DNA from: Acidobacteriota bacterium
GTDB taxonomy: Bacteria; Acidobacteriota; Thermoanaerobaculia; UBA5066
Reading direction: 5' to 3'
Length of the DNA: 64,000 nucleotides
Assembly: GCA_029781975.1 (NCBI GenBank)
Contig: JAKOVQ010000033.1
Coordinates: forward strand, 240,157 to 304,156
Positions 49,873 through 59,573 of the stretch are shown piece after piece. Each line of letters begins with the position of its first letter. The stretch's first letter is position 1. The notes under the pieces are model-generated. The model searched no databases. It was not told the origin of the DNA and saw only the letters and a program-made list of their open reading frames with translations. A program made the translations under genes and the position numbers.

Positions 49873-51696
49873 ATGCGTCCGGCCCTCCTCGCCGCCCTCC
49901 TCCTCTCGTCCCCCCTCCTCGCCCGGGAGCGCCCGAAGGTCCCGATCCCGCCCGACCACTACACGATGGCCGAGCTGACGGCCTTCAGGAAGACGCCCTC
50001 CTACGACGAGACCCTCGCCTTCGTGAGGCGGCTCGAGACGACGTCGCCGTTCCTGAAGCTCGCCTTCTTCGGGACGTCGGCCGAGGGGCGGCCGCTGCCG
50101 GTCGTGATCGCCTCGAAGGAGAAGGCGTTCTCCCCCGACGCCGCGGCCAAGGCCGGCAAGCCCGTGGTCCTCGTCCTGAACGGCATCCACGCCGGGGAGA
50201 TCGACGGCAAGGACGCCTGCCTGATCCTCCTCCGCGACATGGCGCTCGGGAACCGGCCCGACCTCCTCGACCGCCTGACGCTCCTCGTCGTCCCGATCTA
50301 CAACGTCGACGGCCACGAGAGGGTCTCGCGGTTCAACCGCCCGAACCAGGACGGCCCCGCCGACGGGATGGGCTTCCGGACGACGACCGACGGCCTCGAC
50401 CTGAACCGCGACTTCCTCAAGGCCGACGCCCCGGAGACGCGCGCCCTCCTCTCGCTCGTCGAGGCGTGGAGCCCCGACCTCTTCGTCGACGACCACGTCA
50501 CCGACGGCTCCGACTTCCAGGCGACTCTCACGGTGGCGGCCGGCGGCGAGCCTGCGACGGCGGCGCCGCTCCGGGCGTGGCTCGACTCGGTGGTGAAGCC
50601 CTCGCTCGCCGAGGTCGAGGAGGCGGGGTGGAAGACGGCCCCGTACGTCGAGTGGGTCGACCCGCTCGACCCGGCGAAGGGGATCGACCTCGGCCCGTCG
50701 ACCCCGCGCTACGGCACCGGCTACATGCCGCTCCGCGGGATCCCGTCGATCCTCGTCGAGAACCACGCGATCAAGCCCTACCGGGAGCGGGTCCGCGCGA
50801 ACGAGGCGTTCCTCTCGGCCCTCCTGTCGCGGGTCGGCGCCGCTCCGGAGGCGCTGAGGGCGGCCCGGGCGGCGGCGGCGACGGAGGCCCGGACGGCGCC
50901 TCCGGGCTCCCCCTTCGTCCTCGACGCCGAGACCGACACGACCCGCCCCGAGCCGATCGACTTCCCCGCCTTCGCCTGGCGGGAGGAGACCTCCCTCGTC
51001 ACCGGCCGGCCCGTCCTGAGGTACGACCCGACGCAGCCGCTCACCGTCCCCCTCCCCGTCTTCCGCCACGCGAGGCCGAAGGTGACGGTCCCGCGCCCCG
51101 CCGCGTACCTCGTCCCGGCCGGCTGGCCGGCCGTCGAGGAGCGGCTCGTCGCCCACGGGATCCGGTTCACGAGGCTGAAGGAGGCGCGGACCCTCGCGGT
51201 CGGCACCTACCGCGCGAGCGACCCCGTCTTCCAGACGCCGACGTACCAGGGGCGGGTCCGCGTCAGCGCCCGGATCTCGAAGGCGACCGAGACGCGGACG
51301 GTCCCCGCCGGCTCTCTCTACGTCCCGCTCGACGACCCCCTCGCCCCCGTGGCGATCCAGCTCCTCGAGCCCGAGGGCCCCGACTCGCTCTTCTCCTGGG
51401 GCCTCCTCTCCTCGGCGCTCGAGCAGAAGGAGTACATCGACACGCGGGTCCTCGACCCGCTCGCGCGGAAGATGCTCGCGTCCGACCCGAAGCTCGCCGC
51501 CGCGTGGGAGGAGCGGCTGAAGGACCCGAAGTTCGCGGCGAACGGCCGCGAGCGGTACCTCTTCTTCTACCGCCGGTCCCCGTTCTGGGACGAGAGCGTC
51601 GGGCTCCTCCCGGTCTACCGGCTCGACGCCCCGCTGAAGGACCTCAGCCCCGCGGCTGCCGCCCCGTCCGGCGCGGGGGCCTCCTCACCAGGATGA
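49873..51696 (+). CDS. M14 family zinc carboxypeptidase, secreted
   Basis: Signal peptide; LVLNGIHAGEIDGKDACLILLRD; YNVDGHERVSRFNRPNQDGP; DLNRDFLKADAPETRALL. Confidence 0.87.
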   Translation: MRPALLAALLLSSPLLARERPKVPIPPDHYTMAELTAFRKTPSYDETLAFVRRLETTSPFLKLAFFGTSAEGRPLPVVIASKEKAFSPDAAAKAGKPVVLVLNGIHAGEIDGKDACLILLRDMALGNRPDLLDRLTLLVVPIYNVDGHERVSRFNRPNQDGPADGMGFRTTTDGLDLNRDFLKADAPETRALLSLVEAWSPDLFVDDHVTDGSDFQATLTVAAGGEPATAAPLRAWLDSVVKPSLAEVEEAGWKTAPYVEWVDPLDPAKGIDLGPSTPRYGTGYMPLRGIPSILVENHAIKPYRERVRANEAFLSALLSRVGAAPEALRAARAAAATEARTAPPGSPFVLDAETDTTRPEPIDFPAFAWREETSLVTGRPVLRYDPTQPLTVPLPVFRHARPKVTVPRPAAYLVPAGWPAVEERLVAHGIRFTRLKEARTLAVGTYRASDPVFQTPTYQGRVRVSARISKATETRTVPAGSLYVPLDDPLAPVAIQLLEPEGPDSLFSWGLLSSALEQKEYIDTRVLDPLARKMLASDPKLAAAWEERLKDPKFAANGRERYLFFYRRSPFWDESVGLLPVYRLDAPLKDLSPAAAAPSGAGASSPG

Positions 51697-52219
51697 GGCG
51701 CGACGGCCGTCCCTTCCGCTCGCAGGCGGCGCAGAGGCGCGCGCGGCCGAACGGGGCGCGCCGGCTCCACTCGTTCGTGCAGCCGACGCAGCGGTAGGTG
51801 TAGCGGGCGTTCGCGGCACGGACCTCCCGGAGGCGCTCGGTCTCCGGGGCGGCGCGGCGCTCCACCCCGAGGGAGCGGGCGATCGCCCAGAAGCGGGGGG
51901 AATGCCCCTCGTCCACCCCGTACCGCTGGAAGCAGACCGCGTGGGCGGTCTCGTGGAGGAGGGTCTGGTCGCGGTCCTCCGGCGCCATGTGGAGGGAGAT
52001 CCGGATGACGTGGGGCGGCCCGTACTGGATGACGCCCCCCGTGGCGCGCCGTCCCGACAGGACGATCCGCGCGGGGGGGAGGCCGAGGAGGACCGACAGC
52101 TCGTCGTAGCGGTCCTGCAGCCGCCTCTCCTCGGCCCGCACCTGCGCGCGCGTCGGCGGCTCGGCGGCGAAGAGGTCCAGCTGCCGCGGGACCGCCGTCC
52201 GCTCGTCGCGCGGCTTCAC
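51644..52219 (-). CDS. SprT-like zinc metallopeptidase domain protein
   Basis: TLLHETAHAVCFQRYGVDEGHSPRFW; C-terminal YRCVGCTNEW ... RLCAACERKG zinc ribbon. Confidence 0.78.
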   Translation of the reverse strand: MKPRDERTAVPRQLDLFAAEPPTRAQVRAEERRLQDRYDELSVLLGLPPARIVLSGRRATGGVIQYGPPHVIRISLHMAPEDRDQTLLHETAHAVCFQRYGVDEGHSPRFWAIARSLGVERRAAPETERLREVRAANARYTYRCVGCTNEWSRRAPFGRARLCAACERKGRPSRLILVRRPPRRTGRQPRG

Positions 52220-52800
52220 GAGAGCCCCTCCAGAGCCTCGCGGTGCGGGGCGAGCGGACGGTGGAGGACGGCCGCAACGGCGGCCGCGGCGACGGCGGCC
52301 GCGACGACCTCGAGGAGAGGGAGCGAGGCGCCGTGGTACGTCGGGACCAGGAGGAGGCGGCCGGCCCAGAGGAGGGCGAGGGCGGCCGCGCCCGCGGTCC
52401 ACCGCCCGGTCCCCAGCGCCATCCACGTCAGGCCGAACGAGAGCGGCAGCTCGACGAAGAACCCCTGCCCGGCCACGAGCCAGGCCGGGACCGACGGGAC
52501 GGGGAGGAGGACGAGCCGCGCCGCGAGCGGCGCGAGGCAGCCCGCGAGGGAGACGGCGACCGCGGCGAACCCCGCCGGGAGGCGTCCCCGCACCGCGCCG
52601 TAGAGGGCGCCGCGGACGGCGGCCTCGTGCGCGAAGGCCGCGAGGAGGGCGAGGGGGAGGGCCAGCGCCGTCCCTGGCCGCCCCCCGAACGCCACCGTCG
52701 CGTACCGGAGCGCGTAGCCGGCGGGGAGGTACGCCAGCCCCGACCCGGCGAAGACCGCCACGGCGGCGGCGGCCAGGAGCGCGCTCGCCCGGGACGTCAC
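52216..52800 (-). CDS. polytopic membrane protein, possibly degenerate CPBP-type
   Basis: Hydrophobic throughout; FAHEAAVRGALYGAVRGRL resembles CPBP motif 1 but lacks the EE pair. Confidence 0.5.
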   Translation of the reverse strand: MTSRASALLAAAAVAVFAGSGLAYLPAGYALRYATVAFGGRPGTALALPLALLAAFAHEAAVRGALYGAVRGRLPAGFAAVAVSLAGCLAPLAARLVLLPVPSVPAWLVAGQGFFVELPLSFGLTWMALGTGRWTAGAAALALLWAGRLLLVPTYHGASLPLLEVVAAAVAAAAVAAVLHRPLAPHREALEGLS

Positions 52801-52856
52801 GAGCGAATGGTAGCGCGACGTTGACCCGCGGGGCGACCCGGAGAAGACTCCGCGCG

Positions 52857-53783
52857 ATGAGCAGCATCCCCTCCCTTCGCGTCGCCTTCGTCGGCCTCGG
52901 GACGATGGGGGTCGGCATGGCCCGCAACCTCGCCCGCGCCGGCTTCCCGCTCACCCTCGCCTCGCGCACCTTCGAGAAGGCCGAGGCCCTCGCCCGCGAG
53001 CTCGGGACCGTGTCGGCCGTGACGTCCGCGTCGGCCGCGGTCACCGCCGTCCGCACCGCCGCCGAGGCGGCGGCGACGGCCGACGTCGTCGTCTCGTGCG
53101 TCCCCGACGGTCCCGACGTCGAGGCCGTCCACCTCGGCCCGGACGGCACGGCGGAGACGGCCGCGGCCGGCACCGTCGCCGTGGACTGCTCCACGATCCC
53201 CCCCGCCACCGCGCGCGCGGTGGCCCGGGCCCTCGCCGCGAAGGGGGTCGCGTTCCTCGACGCCCCCGTCTCGGGGGGGCAGAAGGGAGCGGTCGAGGGG
53301 ACCCTCACCTTCTTCGTCGGGGGGGACGCGGACGCGCTCGAGAAGGCCCGGCCCGTCCTCGACGCGATGGGGAAGCGGATCACCCACCTGGGACCGTCCG
53401 GAAGCGGCCAGCTCGGAAAGGCGACGAACCAGGTGATCGTGGCCGGCACGCTGATGGCGGTCGCCGAGGGGGTCGCCTTCGCCGAGTCGGCGGGCCTCCC
53501 GCTCGACGCGCTCCACCGCGCCCTGACCGGGGGAGCCGCGAACTCCTGGGCCCTCGAGGTCCTCGGCCGCAAGATGCTCGACCGCGACTTCAAGCCCGCC
53601 TTCGCCGTCAAGCACCAGCAGAAGGACCTCGCGATCGTCCTGCGCGCCGCCCGCGAGAACGGCGTCCCGCTGCCGGGGGCCGCGCTCGCCCACCAGCTCC
53701 TCTCCTCGCTCGAGGCGCAGGGGATGGGGGAGGAGGGGACGCAGGCGCTGCTCCGGGTGTACGAGTCGCTCTCGCGCCGCTAG
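52857..53783 (+). CDS. NAD(P)-dependent oxidoreductase, 3-hydroxyisobutyrate dehydrogenase family
   Basis: RVAFVGLGTMGVGMARNLARAGF; DAPVSGGQKGAVEGTLTFFVGG; GKATNQVIVAGTL. Confidence 0.88.
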   Translation: MSSIPSLRVAFVGLGTMGVGMARNLARAGFPLTLASRTFEKAEALARELGTVSAVTSASAAVTAVRTAAEAAATADVVVSCVPDGPDVEAVHLGPDGTAETAAAGTVAVDCSTIPPATARAVARALAAKGVAFLDAPVSGGQKGAVEGTLTFFVGGDADALEKARPVLDAMGKRITHLGPSGSGQLGKATNQVIVAGTLMAVAEGVAFAESAGLPLDALHRALTGGAANSWALEVLGRKMLDRDFKPAFAVKHQQKDLAIVLRAARENGVPLPGAALAHQLLSSLEAQGMGEEGTQALLRVYESLSRR

Positions 53784-53812
53784 AATCGCCGCCCTCGAAA
53801 GTCGGAGGTCCC

Positions 53813-54301
53813 ATGAATCGACGCGCCGCCCTCCCGGTCGTCCTCCTCCTCCCGCTCCTCCTCCTGGCCTCCGCCCTCCCGGCGGCGGCGGCCCCCGTCG
53901 CCGCGGGGGAGAAGAAGACCTTCACCAAGACGCTCCCGTTCGCCGGGGACAGGGACGTCAAGATCGGCATCCGGTACGGGGACGTGACGATCGACTCCGT
54001 CCGGATCCGGAACTGGCCCGACGCCGACGACCTCGAGAAGGCCGAGAAGGACCGGAACGACACGACGACGATGGTCGTCGAGTTCACCTACTCGAACCGC
54101 GACGACGCCCACGACTACAAGTGCAAGTACACCGTGACGATCCCCGGAAAGGACGGGACGCCCTACGGCGAGAACGACCGGACCGCCACCCTCGACGCCG
54201 GGAAGATCGAGGACACGAACAAGATGTTCGTGAAGATGAAGACCCGCCTCTACCCGACGGTGAAGTCCTTCAAGGTGACCTTCGAGATCTGGCGGAAGTA
54301 G
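53813..54301 (+). CDS. secreted hypothetical protein
   Basis: Signal peptide ending AAAAP; TAGAATCGCC upstream; no family recognised. Confidence 0.55.
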   Translation: MNRRAALPVVLLLPLLLLASALPAAAAPVAAGEKKTFTKTLPFAGDRDVKIGIRYGDVTIDSVRIRNWPDADDLEKAEKDRNDTTTMVVEFTYSNRDDAHDYKCKYTVTIPGKDGTPYGENDRTATLDAGKIEDTNKMFVKMKTRLYPTVKSFKVTFEIWRK

Positions 54302-54335
54302 CGCCCCCCGGCGCCGAGCCCGCTCGGAGGGGGGT

Positions 54336-54381
54336 TCGGGGGGAACCGGCGGCCGGCCCGGAGGGCCAGGGTTCCCCCCGA
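54336..54381. terminator. perfect 12-bp inverted repeat between convergent genes
   Basis: TCGGGGGGAACC (54336-54347) / GGTTCCCCCCGA (54370-54381). Confidence 0.6.
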
Positions 54382-54387
54382 CTCACG

Positions 54388-54957
54388 TCAGCCGGCCTCG
54401 GGGAAGAGGAGCTCCTGGGGCTGGAGGACGGGAAGGAGCCTGCCCAGGACGGCCGCGGACCACCCGTCGCGGTCCCGGGGATCGAGGTCGACGTGCCCGA
54501 TCCCCCAGTCGGAGAGGGTCGCCACGAGCATCTCGTCGATCTCCCTCTGGAACGCGACGTCCGTGTCCCTCACGCCGTCGAAGCGCGGGTCGGCGACCAC
54601 CGGGACCTTGAAGAGGAGGTCGTAGGTCGGCGTCCAGGACCTCACGAGGGCCTCGAGCACCTTCTCGGCCGCCTCCCCGGTCGCGGCGCGCTTGAGGTAG
54701 CAGAAGTTGTCGACGACGGCGCGGTCGCAGACGACCACCTCGGCCTTCGCCTCGGCCTGGAGCTCCCAGGCGATCTGCGTGTGGAGGATCCACGCCTGCG
54801 CCTTCAGCGTCGTGTCGCGGTTGATCGGCAGGGGGCACTCGCGCGCCACCTCGCGGACCAGCTCGACGGTGAGGTCCCTCCGCTTCAGGGACGCCGCCAG
54901 GTCGTAGCAGAGGGTGGTCTTCCCGACGCCGTGGGTCCCGACGAACGCGACCTTCAT
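54388..54957 (-). CDS. P-loop ATPase/kinase (NadR-like AAA family)
   Basis: MKVAFVGTHGVGKTTLCYDLA Walker A; EVVVCDRAVVDNFCYLKR. Confidence 0.72.
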   Translation of the reverse strand: MKVAFVGTHGVGKTTLCYDLAASLKRRDLTVELVREVARECPLPINRDTTLKAQAWILHTQIAWELQAEAKAEVVVCDRAVVDNFCYLKRAATGEAAEKVLEALVRSWTPTYDLLFKVPVVADPRFDGVRDTDVAFQREIDEMLVATLSDWGIGHVDLDPRDRDGWSAAVLGRLLPVLQPQELLFPEAG

Positions 54958-55052
54958 CCGCCGATCGTGCCACGGATCGCGCGCCCGCGTCCCCGGTCGA
55001 GGCCGCCGCGGCGCTCCCCCCGTCGGCGCGCCGGCGCGAAGTCCCTGAACGG

Positions 55053-57419
55053 TCAGGAGTAGATGATGCGCCGGACCACGACGAGCGTCGTGTCGTCGGC
55101 CGGCGACCCCTCGCCGACGTGGCCGCGCCAGTCCGCGAGGAGCGCCTCGAGGATCGACTCGGCCGGCCGCCGCCAGAGGCCGATCCGCTCGAGGACCGCG
55201 CGGGGCCTCTCGTAGCCGTACGGCTCGTCGAACCGGTCGGGTCCCTCGAAGAGACCGTCGGAGGCGAAGACCACTGTCGCCCCTCCGGGCAGGTCCATCG
55301 GCAGGTCCTGGTACGAGCGCTTCGGGCCCTGCCCCAGCGGAAGCCCCGGAGCCGCCACCTCGCGCGCCCGCCCCTCGACGACGAGGAGGGGGAAGGGGTG
55401 GCCGGCGTTGGCCAGGACGCCCCGCCCGCTCCTCGGGTCGAGGCGCCAGAGCGCGAGCGACGTGAAGAGCCTCGTCCCCTTCGTCGCCCGGAGGACCCGG
55501 TCGACCTCTCCCAGGATGGCGGCCGGGCTCCCGCCGGCCCGGACGAGGCTCATCAGGCACGCCTTGACCATCGCGCCCTGGATGCCGCACGAGAAGCCGT
55601 GTCCGGACACGTCCCCCGCCGCCACCCAGAGGTGCCCCTCCTCGTCGACGACGAACTCGTAGAGGTCCCCTCCCGCCTCCGTCGCCAGGATCGTCCGCGC
55701 CGCGATCGCCAGGCCCGGCACCTCCGGCGGCTGGTCCGGCAGGAGCGCGAGCTGCATCCGAGAGAGGAGGTCCATCTCGTACTTCACCCGCCGCTCCGAC
55801 TCGAGCCGCTTGACGTACTCGGGCGCGTCGATCCGCGCCTCGTCCTCTCGTTCCGGGAGGCGCGCGGCGGTCAGGCCCACCCAGGCCAGGGCGCCCAGGA
55901 AGACGACGCACATCAGGAGGGGGACCCAGAGCTCCCCCGGGAACCGCGCGGCGACCAGGACGTCCCGCCAGAGCGCCGTGGAGAGGGCCGCGAAGAGGAG
56001 CGCGGTCAGGCCGTACCTGCGGTAGGCGTAGAGGAGGACGCAGGTCTCCCCCAGGAAGTAGACGAGCGTCACGCCCCAGGGGGCGAAGAGCGCGGCCGTG
56101 GAGTAGACGAGGGCGAAGACGGCGGCCCCCGCGGGGTCGGCCTTCTCCCGCGCGACGACGAACCGGAAGAGGGCGAAGAAGAGGATCAGGAGCCCGGCGG
56201 TCATCGGCCCCTCGACGAAGGGGTTCGCGACGCCCCCGAAGAGGGGGAGGTAGTAGGACGGCGCCCCGGGGTGGACCCCGCGGATCCCGAGCGAGGCGGC
56301 CGCGGACGCGAAGAGGAGCCGGTACCCGGCGATCGCCGCCCCGAGCCCCAGGCCGGCGAGGAGCGCGTTCCCCAGTCGCGGCCCGACCCGCCAGGAGAGG
56401 AGCCCGTCGAGGCTGGTCGTGAATCCGGGGACGGTCTCTCGGAGGAGGGACTCGGCGACGGCCCACGTCGCGACGAGGGCGACGACGACGAGGAGGCGCC
56501 CTGCGACGACGTAGGCCCCCACCCCGGCGCCGCTCCCCCCCGTCTCGAAGAGCGAGCCCGAAAGGACCATCGTCCCCGCCGCCAGGCCTCCGAGCCAGAG
56601 GGCGAGACGGAAGCTGAGCCGGCGCTGGAAGAGGAGACGGCCGAGGAACCCGAGGACGACGAGGCCGAGGAGGACCAGGATCGGGATCACCACCGTCAGG
56701 CTCCGGAAGGCCTTGTCGCGCACCAGGTCCTCGGCGGCGGGGTCGGCGAGCTGGCGGGAGACGATGACGTAGGCGTTCCCCGGGAGGACCCTCACGACGG
56801 CCTCCGGCGGCCGCCCGGCCTCGGGGGGGAGGTCCCAGATCTTGACGAGCGCGTTCCCCCGTTGCGAGACCGTCGGCTCGGCGGGGAGGGGCCGTCCCCC
56901 CGCCAGCCGGCGGAGGACGCGGTCCGCGAAGCGCTGGAGCCCCTCCTCCGCCTCGCGGCTCATCCGGTTCACGAAGAAGAGGCTCCCGAAGGCCCACTCC
57001 ACGCGGCGGAGGCGCCCGTCGCGGGCGATCGTCACCTCCACGTTCCCGCTCCCGAGCCCGGGGACGGTGAGGAGGCCGGTGACCGTCCACGAGGCCGCCC
57101 CGCCGAACTTCGCCAGGGCGCGCGGCGCGTCGGCCCCGAGGAGGCGATAAGCGGTCTCGTACTCGGAGCTCTCGACCGAGTTCCTCAGCCGGGCCCGAGC
57201 GTCCTTGAGCCTCCCCCCCATGGCCGAAAGCTCGCGCGTCGCGGTGGCCACCGCCTCGTCGCGGTCGACCTCGAGCGGCTGCCACTCGGGGAGGATTCGG
57301 AGGGCCGCCACCAGGCCCGCGGCGAGGAGGAGCGCCCCGACCGCGAGCGTCCGCCAGGGGAGGCGGCGCAGACGCGCCGGCGGGGGATCGGCCGGAGCGT
57401 CGTCGGCCGCCGGGCTCAA
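55053..57419 (-). CDS. membrane SpoIIE/PP2C-type serine phosphatase (RsbU-like)
   Basis: MQLALLPDQPPEVPGLAIAARTILATEAGGDLYEF; AAGDVSGHGFSCGIQGAMVKA; NAGHPFPLLV; VVFASDGLFE; start TTG 57419 overlaps nadA stop (TTGA). Confidence 0.85.
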   Translation of the reverse strand: MSPAADDAPADPPPARLRRLPWRTLAVGALLLAAGLVAALRILPEWQPLEVDRDEAVATATRELSAMGGRLKDARARLRNSVESSEYETAYRLLGADAPRALAKFGGAASWTVTGLLTVPGLGSGNVEVTIARDGRLRRVEWAFGSLFFVNRMSREAEEGLQRFADRVLRRLAGGRPLPAEPTVSQRGNALVKIWDLPPEAGRPPEAVVRVLPGNAYVIVSRQLADPAAEDLVRDKAFRSLTVVIPILVLLGLVVLGFLGRLLFQRRLSFRLALWLGGLAAGTMVLSGSLFETGGSGAGVGAYVVAGRLLVVVALVATWAVAESLLRETVPGFTTSLDGLLSWRVGPRLGNALLAGLGLGAAIAGYRLLFASAAASLGIRGVHPGAPSYYLPLFGGVANPFVEGPMTAGLLILFFALFRFVVAREKADPAGAAVFALVYSTAALFAPWGVTLVYFLGETCVLLYAYRRYGLTALLFAALSTALWRDVLVAARFPGELWVPLLMCVVFLGALAWVGLTAARLPEREDEARIDAPEYVKRLESERRVKYEMDLLSRMQLALLPDQPPEVPGLAIAARTILATEAGGDLYEFVVDEEGHLWVAAGDVSGHGFSCGIQGAMVKACLMSLVRAGGSPAAILGEVDRVLRATKGTRLFTSLALWRLDPRSGRGVLANAGHPFPLLVVEGRAREVAAPGLPLGQGPKRSYQDLPMDLPGGATVVFASDGLFEGPDRFDEPYGYERPRAVLERIGLWRRPAESILEALLADWRGHVGEGSPADDTTLVVVRRIIYS

Positions 57420-58411
57420 CTTCTTCCGCCGACCGGCGTCAGGCTCAGCCCCGCGGTCATCTCGAGCATCCGGTCGATCGAACGCTTCGCCCTCAGCCTC
57501 AGGGCGTCGGGGACCTCGAGGGCCGGCGAGAGGTCGCGGAGCGCGAGGTAGAGCTTCTCCAGCGTGTTCCGCTTCATGTGGGGGCAGGTGTTGCAGGAGC
57601 AGCCGTCCTCGGGCGGGGCGGCGATCAGCTCCTTGCCGGGAGCCGCGCGCTTCATCTGGTGGAGGATCCCCTCCTCGGTGGCCACGACGAAGGCGGGGTG
57701 GTCCGAGGTGACGACGTGCTTGAGGAGCGCCGACGTGGACCCGACGAACGAGGCGTGCCGGAGGACGACCTCGTCGCACTCGGGGTGGGCGATCAGGCGG
57801 GCCCCCGGGTGCGCGGCCAGGAGCTCGAGGATCCGCCGCTCGGAGAAGGTCTCGTGGACGACGCACGTCCCCGGCCAGACGACGAAGGTCCTCTGGAGCC
57901 GCTTCTCCAGCCAGGCCGCCAGGTTCCGGTCGGGCGCGAAGACGACCGGGTCGGGGATCTGGCGGAGGATCACCTCCGCCGAGGAGGAGGTGACGATCAC
58001 GTCCGAGAGGGCCTTCACCCCCGCCGAGCAGTTGATGTAGCTGACGACGGTGTGCCCGGGGTACCTCTTCAGCCACTCCGCGAAGAGGGGGGCCGGGCAG
58101 CCGTCGGCGAGGGAGCAGCCCGCCTCGAGGTCCGGGACGACGACGGTCTTCTCGGGGGAGAGGATCTTGGCCGTCTCGGCCATGAAGTGGACGCCGCAGA
58201 AGGCGATCACCGGCTTCGGCGACTCCTTCCCGCGCCGGGCCAGCTCGAGGGAGTCGCCCACGAAGTCGGCGAGGTCCTGGACCTCCGACTCCTGGTAGTA
58301 GTGGGCGAGGATCAGGGCGTCCCGCTCGGCCTTGAGGCGAAGGATCGCCTCCTCCAGGTCGAGGGGGATCGGCCCGGTGCGTGCACCGGCGGGGGAAAGC
58401 GCGCTACCCAC
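57416..58411 (-). CDS. nadA: quinolinate synthase
   Basis: LILAHYYQESEVQDLADFVGDSLELAR; FCGVHFMAETAKIL; PPEDGCSCNTCPHMKRNTLEKLY. Confidence 0.93.
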   Translation of the reverse strand: MGSALSPAGARTGPIPLDLEEAILRLKAERDALILAHYYQESEVQDLADFVGDSLELARRGKESPKPVIAFCGVHFMAETAKILSPEKTVVVPDLEAGCSLADGCPAPLFAEWLKRYPGHTVVSYINCSAGVKALSDVIVTSSSAEVILRQIPDPVVFAPDRNLAAWLEKRLQRTFVVWPGTCVVHETFSERRILELLAAHPGARLIAHPECDEVVLRHASFVGSTSALLKHVVTSDHPAFVVATEEGILHQMKRAAPGKELIAAPPEDGCSCNTCPHMKRNTLEKLYLALRDLSPALEVPDALRLRAKRSIDRMLEMTAGLSLTPVGGRS

Positions 58412-58490
58412 GCTGGAATCTTACCCCCGGCCGGGGCAGGGTTTGCTTTTGCTAGACTGGAAGGTTTAGGGAACGAGACGGAGACCGACC

Positions 58491-59573
58491 ATGAAAGGCA
58501 ATGCCCTCGCCGCCGCCCCCCGAGTCGCCCCAGGTGCCCCCGCCGCTGACCCCGCCCCCGCTCCCTCGCCGTGGGTCGCCAGCGCCCGGTGGGACCTGAC
58601 CTGGCTCCTGATGTCCGCCCTCCTCGTCCCCCTCCCGGTGCTCCTCCACTCGTGGAAGCTGGGCTCGCTCGGGATCGACCTCCTGGTGACCCTCCTCATC
58701 GGCGGACCCCACATGTACGCGACGTTCCTCCGGACGACCTTCGACGGCGGCTTCCGCCGGCGTCACCCCGCCCTCACCTGGGGGCCCGTGGTGATGGTCC
58801 CGCTGTTCGTCCTGAGCCTCGGCCTGACGCGGTTCGAGTGGCTCCTCTCGCTCTTCTTCACCTGGGCGTCGCTCCACATCTGCGACCAGGCCTCGTACAT
58901 CGCCCAGCTCTACCGCGAGCGGACCGGGACCGCCGCGACGCGGTTCGACCGCGGGCTCGACTTCGCGGTCATCCTCTCGTCTCTCTACCTCTTCGCGATC
59001 TTCCGGTTCGTCGACGGCACCTTCCACATCGAAGGGGTCAACATCTTCTTCCCCGAGTTCCTGAAGGTGGACTGGGTCCCCAGGGCGTTCGCCGTCGGGA
59101 CGGCCGCGCTCGTCTCCTTCTGGGCGGTGAAGACCCTCAACCAGCTCCGCGCCCGGCAGGTCTCGAGGCAGTACGTGGGGTTCATGCTGCTGACGATGGG
59201 GATCAGCGTGATGGTCCCCTCCTACCTCTTCCGGAACGAGCTCTCGGTCACCTTCCAGGGCTTCAACGCCTGGCACTCGTTCCAGTACCTCGGCCTGACG
59301 TTCCTCGCCCTCAACCGCTCGGAAGGGGCGGGGAAGGTGACGCTGGGCTTCCTCGGGCAGCTCGCCGCGCCCGGGAAGTTCTTCCGCTTCTACGGCTGGA
59401 ACGTCCTCCTGACCTTCGGCGCCGGGATCCTCGTCGCCCTCCTCACCTACGGGATCGGCCTCCCGGCCCAGCAGTGCTACTACATCGTCGTCCTCTCGGT
59501 CCTGCTCGTGCACTACTTCCACGACAGCGTCCTCTTCAACGCGACGACGGAGATGAAGCTCGCGGAGGCGTGA
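58491..59573 (+). CDS. polytopic membrane protein with conserved-looking His motifs, family unknown
   Basis: GGPHMYATFLRT, LHICDQASYIAQLY, NAWHSFQYLGLTFLALN, VHYFHDSVLF spread over ~8 TM helices. Confidence 0.7.
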   Translation: MKGNALAAAPRVAPGAPAADPAPAPSPWVASARWDLTWLLMSALLVPLPVLLHSWKLGSLGIDLLVTLLIGGPHMYATFLRTTFDGGFRRRHPALTWGPVVMVPLFVLSLGLTRFEWLLSLFFTWASLHICDQASYIAQLYRERTGTAATRFDRGLDFAVILSSLYLFAIFRFVDGTFHIEGVNIFFPEFLKVDWVPRAFAVGTAALVSFWAVKTLNQLRARQVSRQYVGFMLLTMGISVMVPSYLFRNELSVTFQGFNAWHSFQYLGLTFLALNRSEGAGKVTLGFLGQLAAPGKFFRFYGWNVLLTFGAGILVALLTYGIGLPAQQCYYIVVLSVLLVHYFHDSVLFNATTEMKLAEA

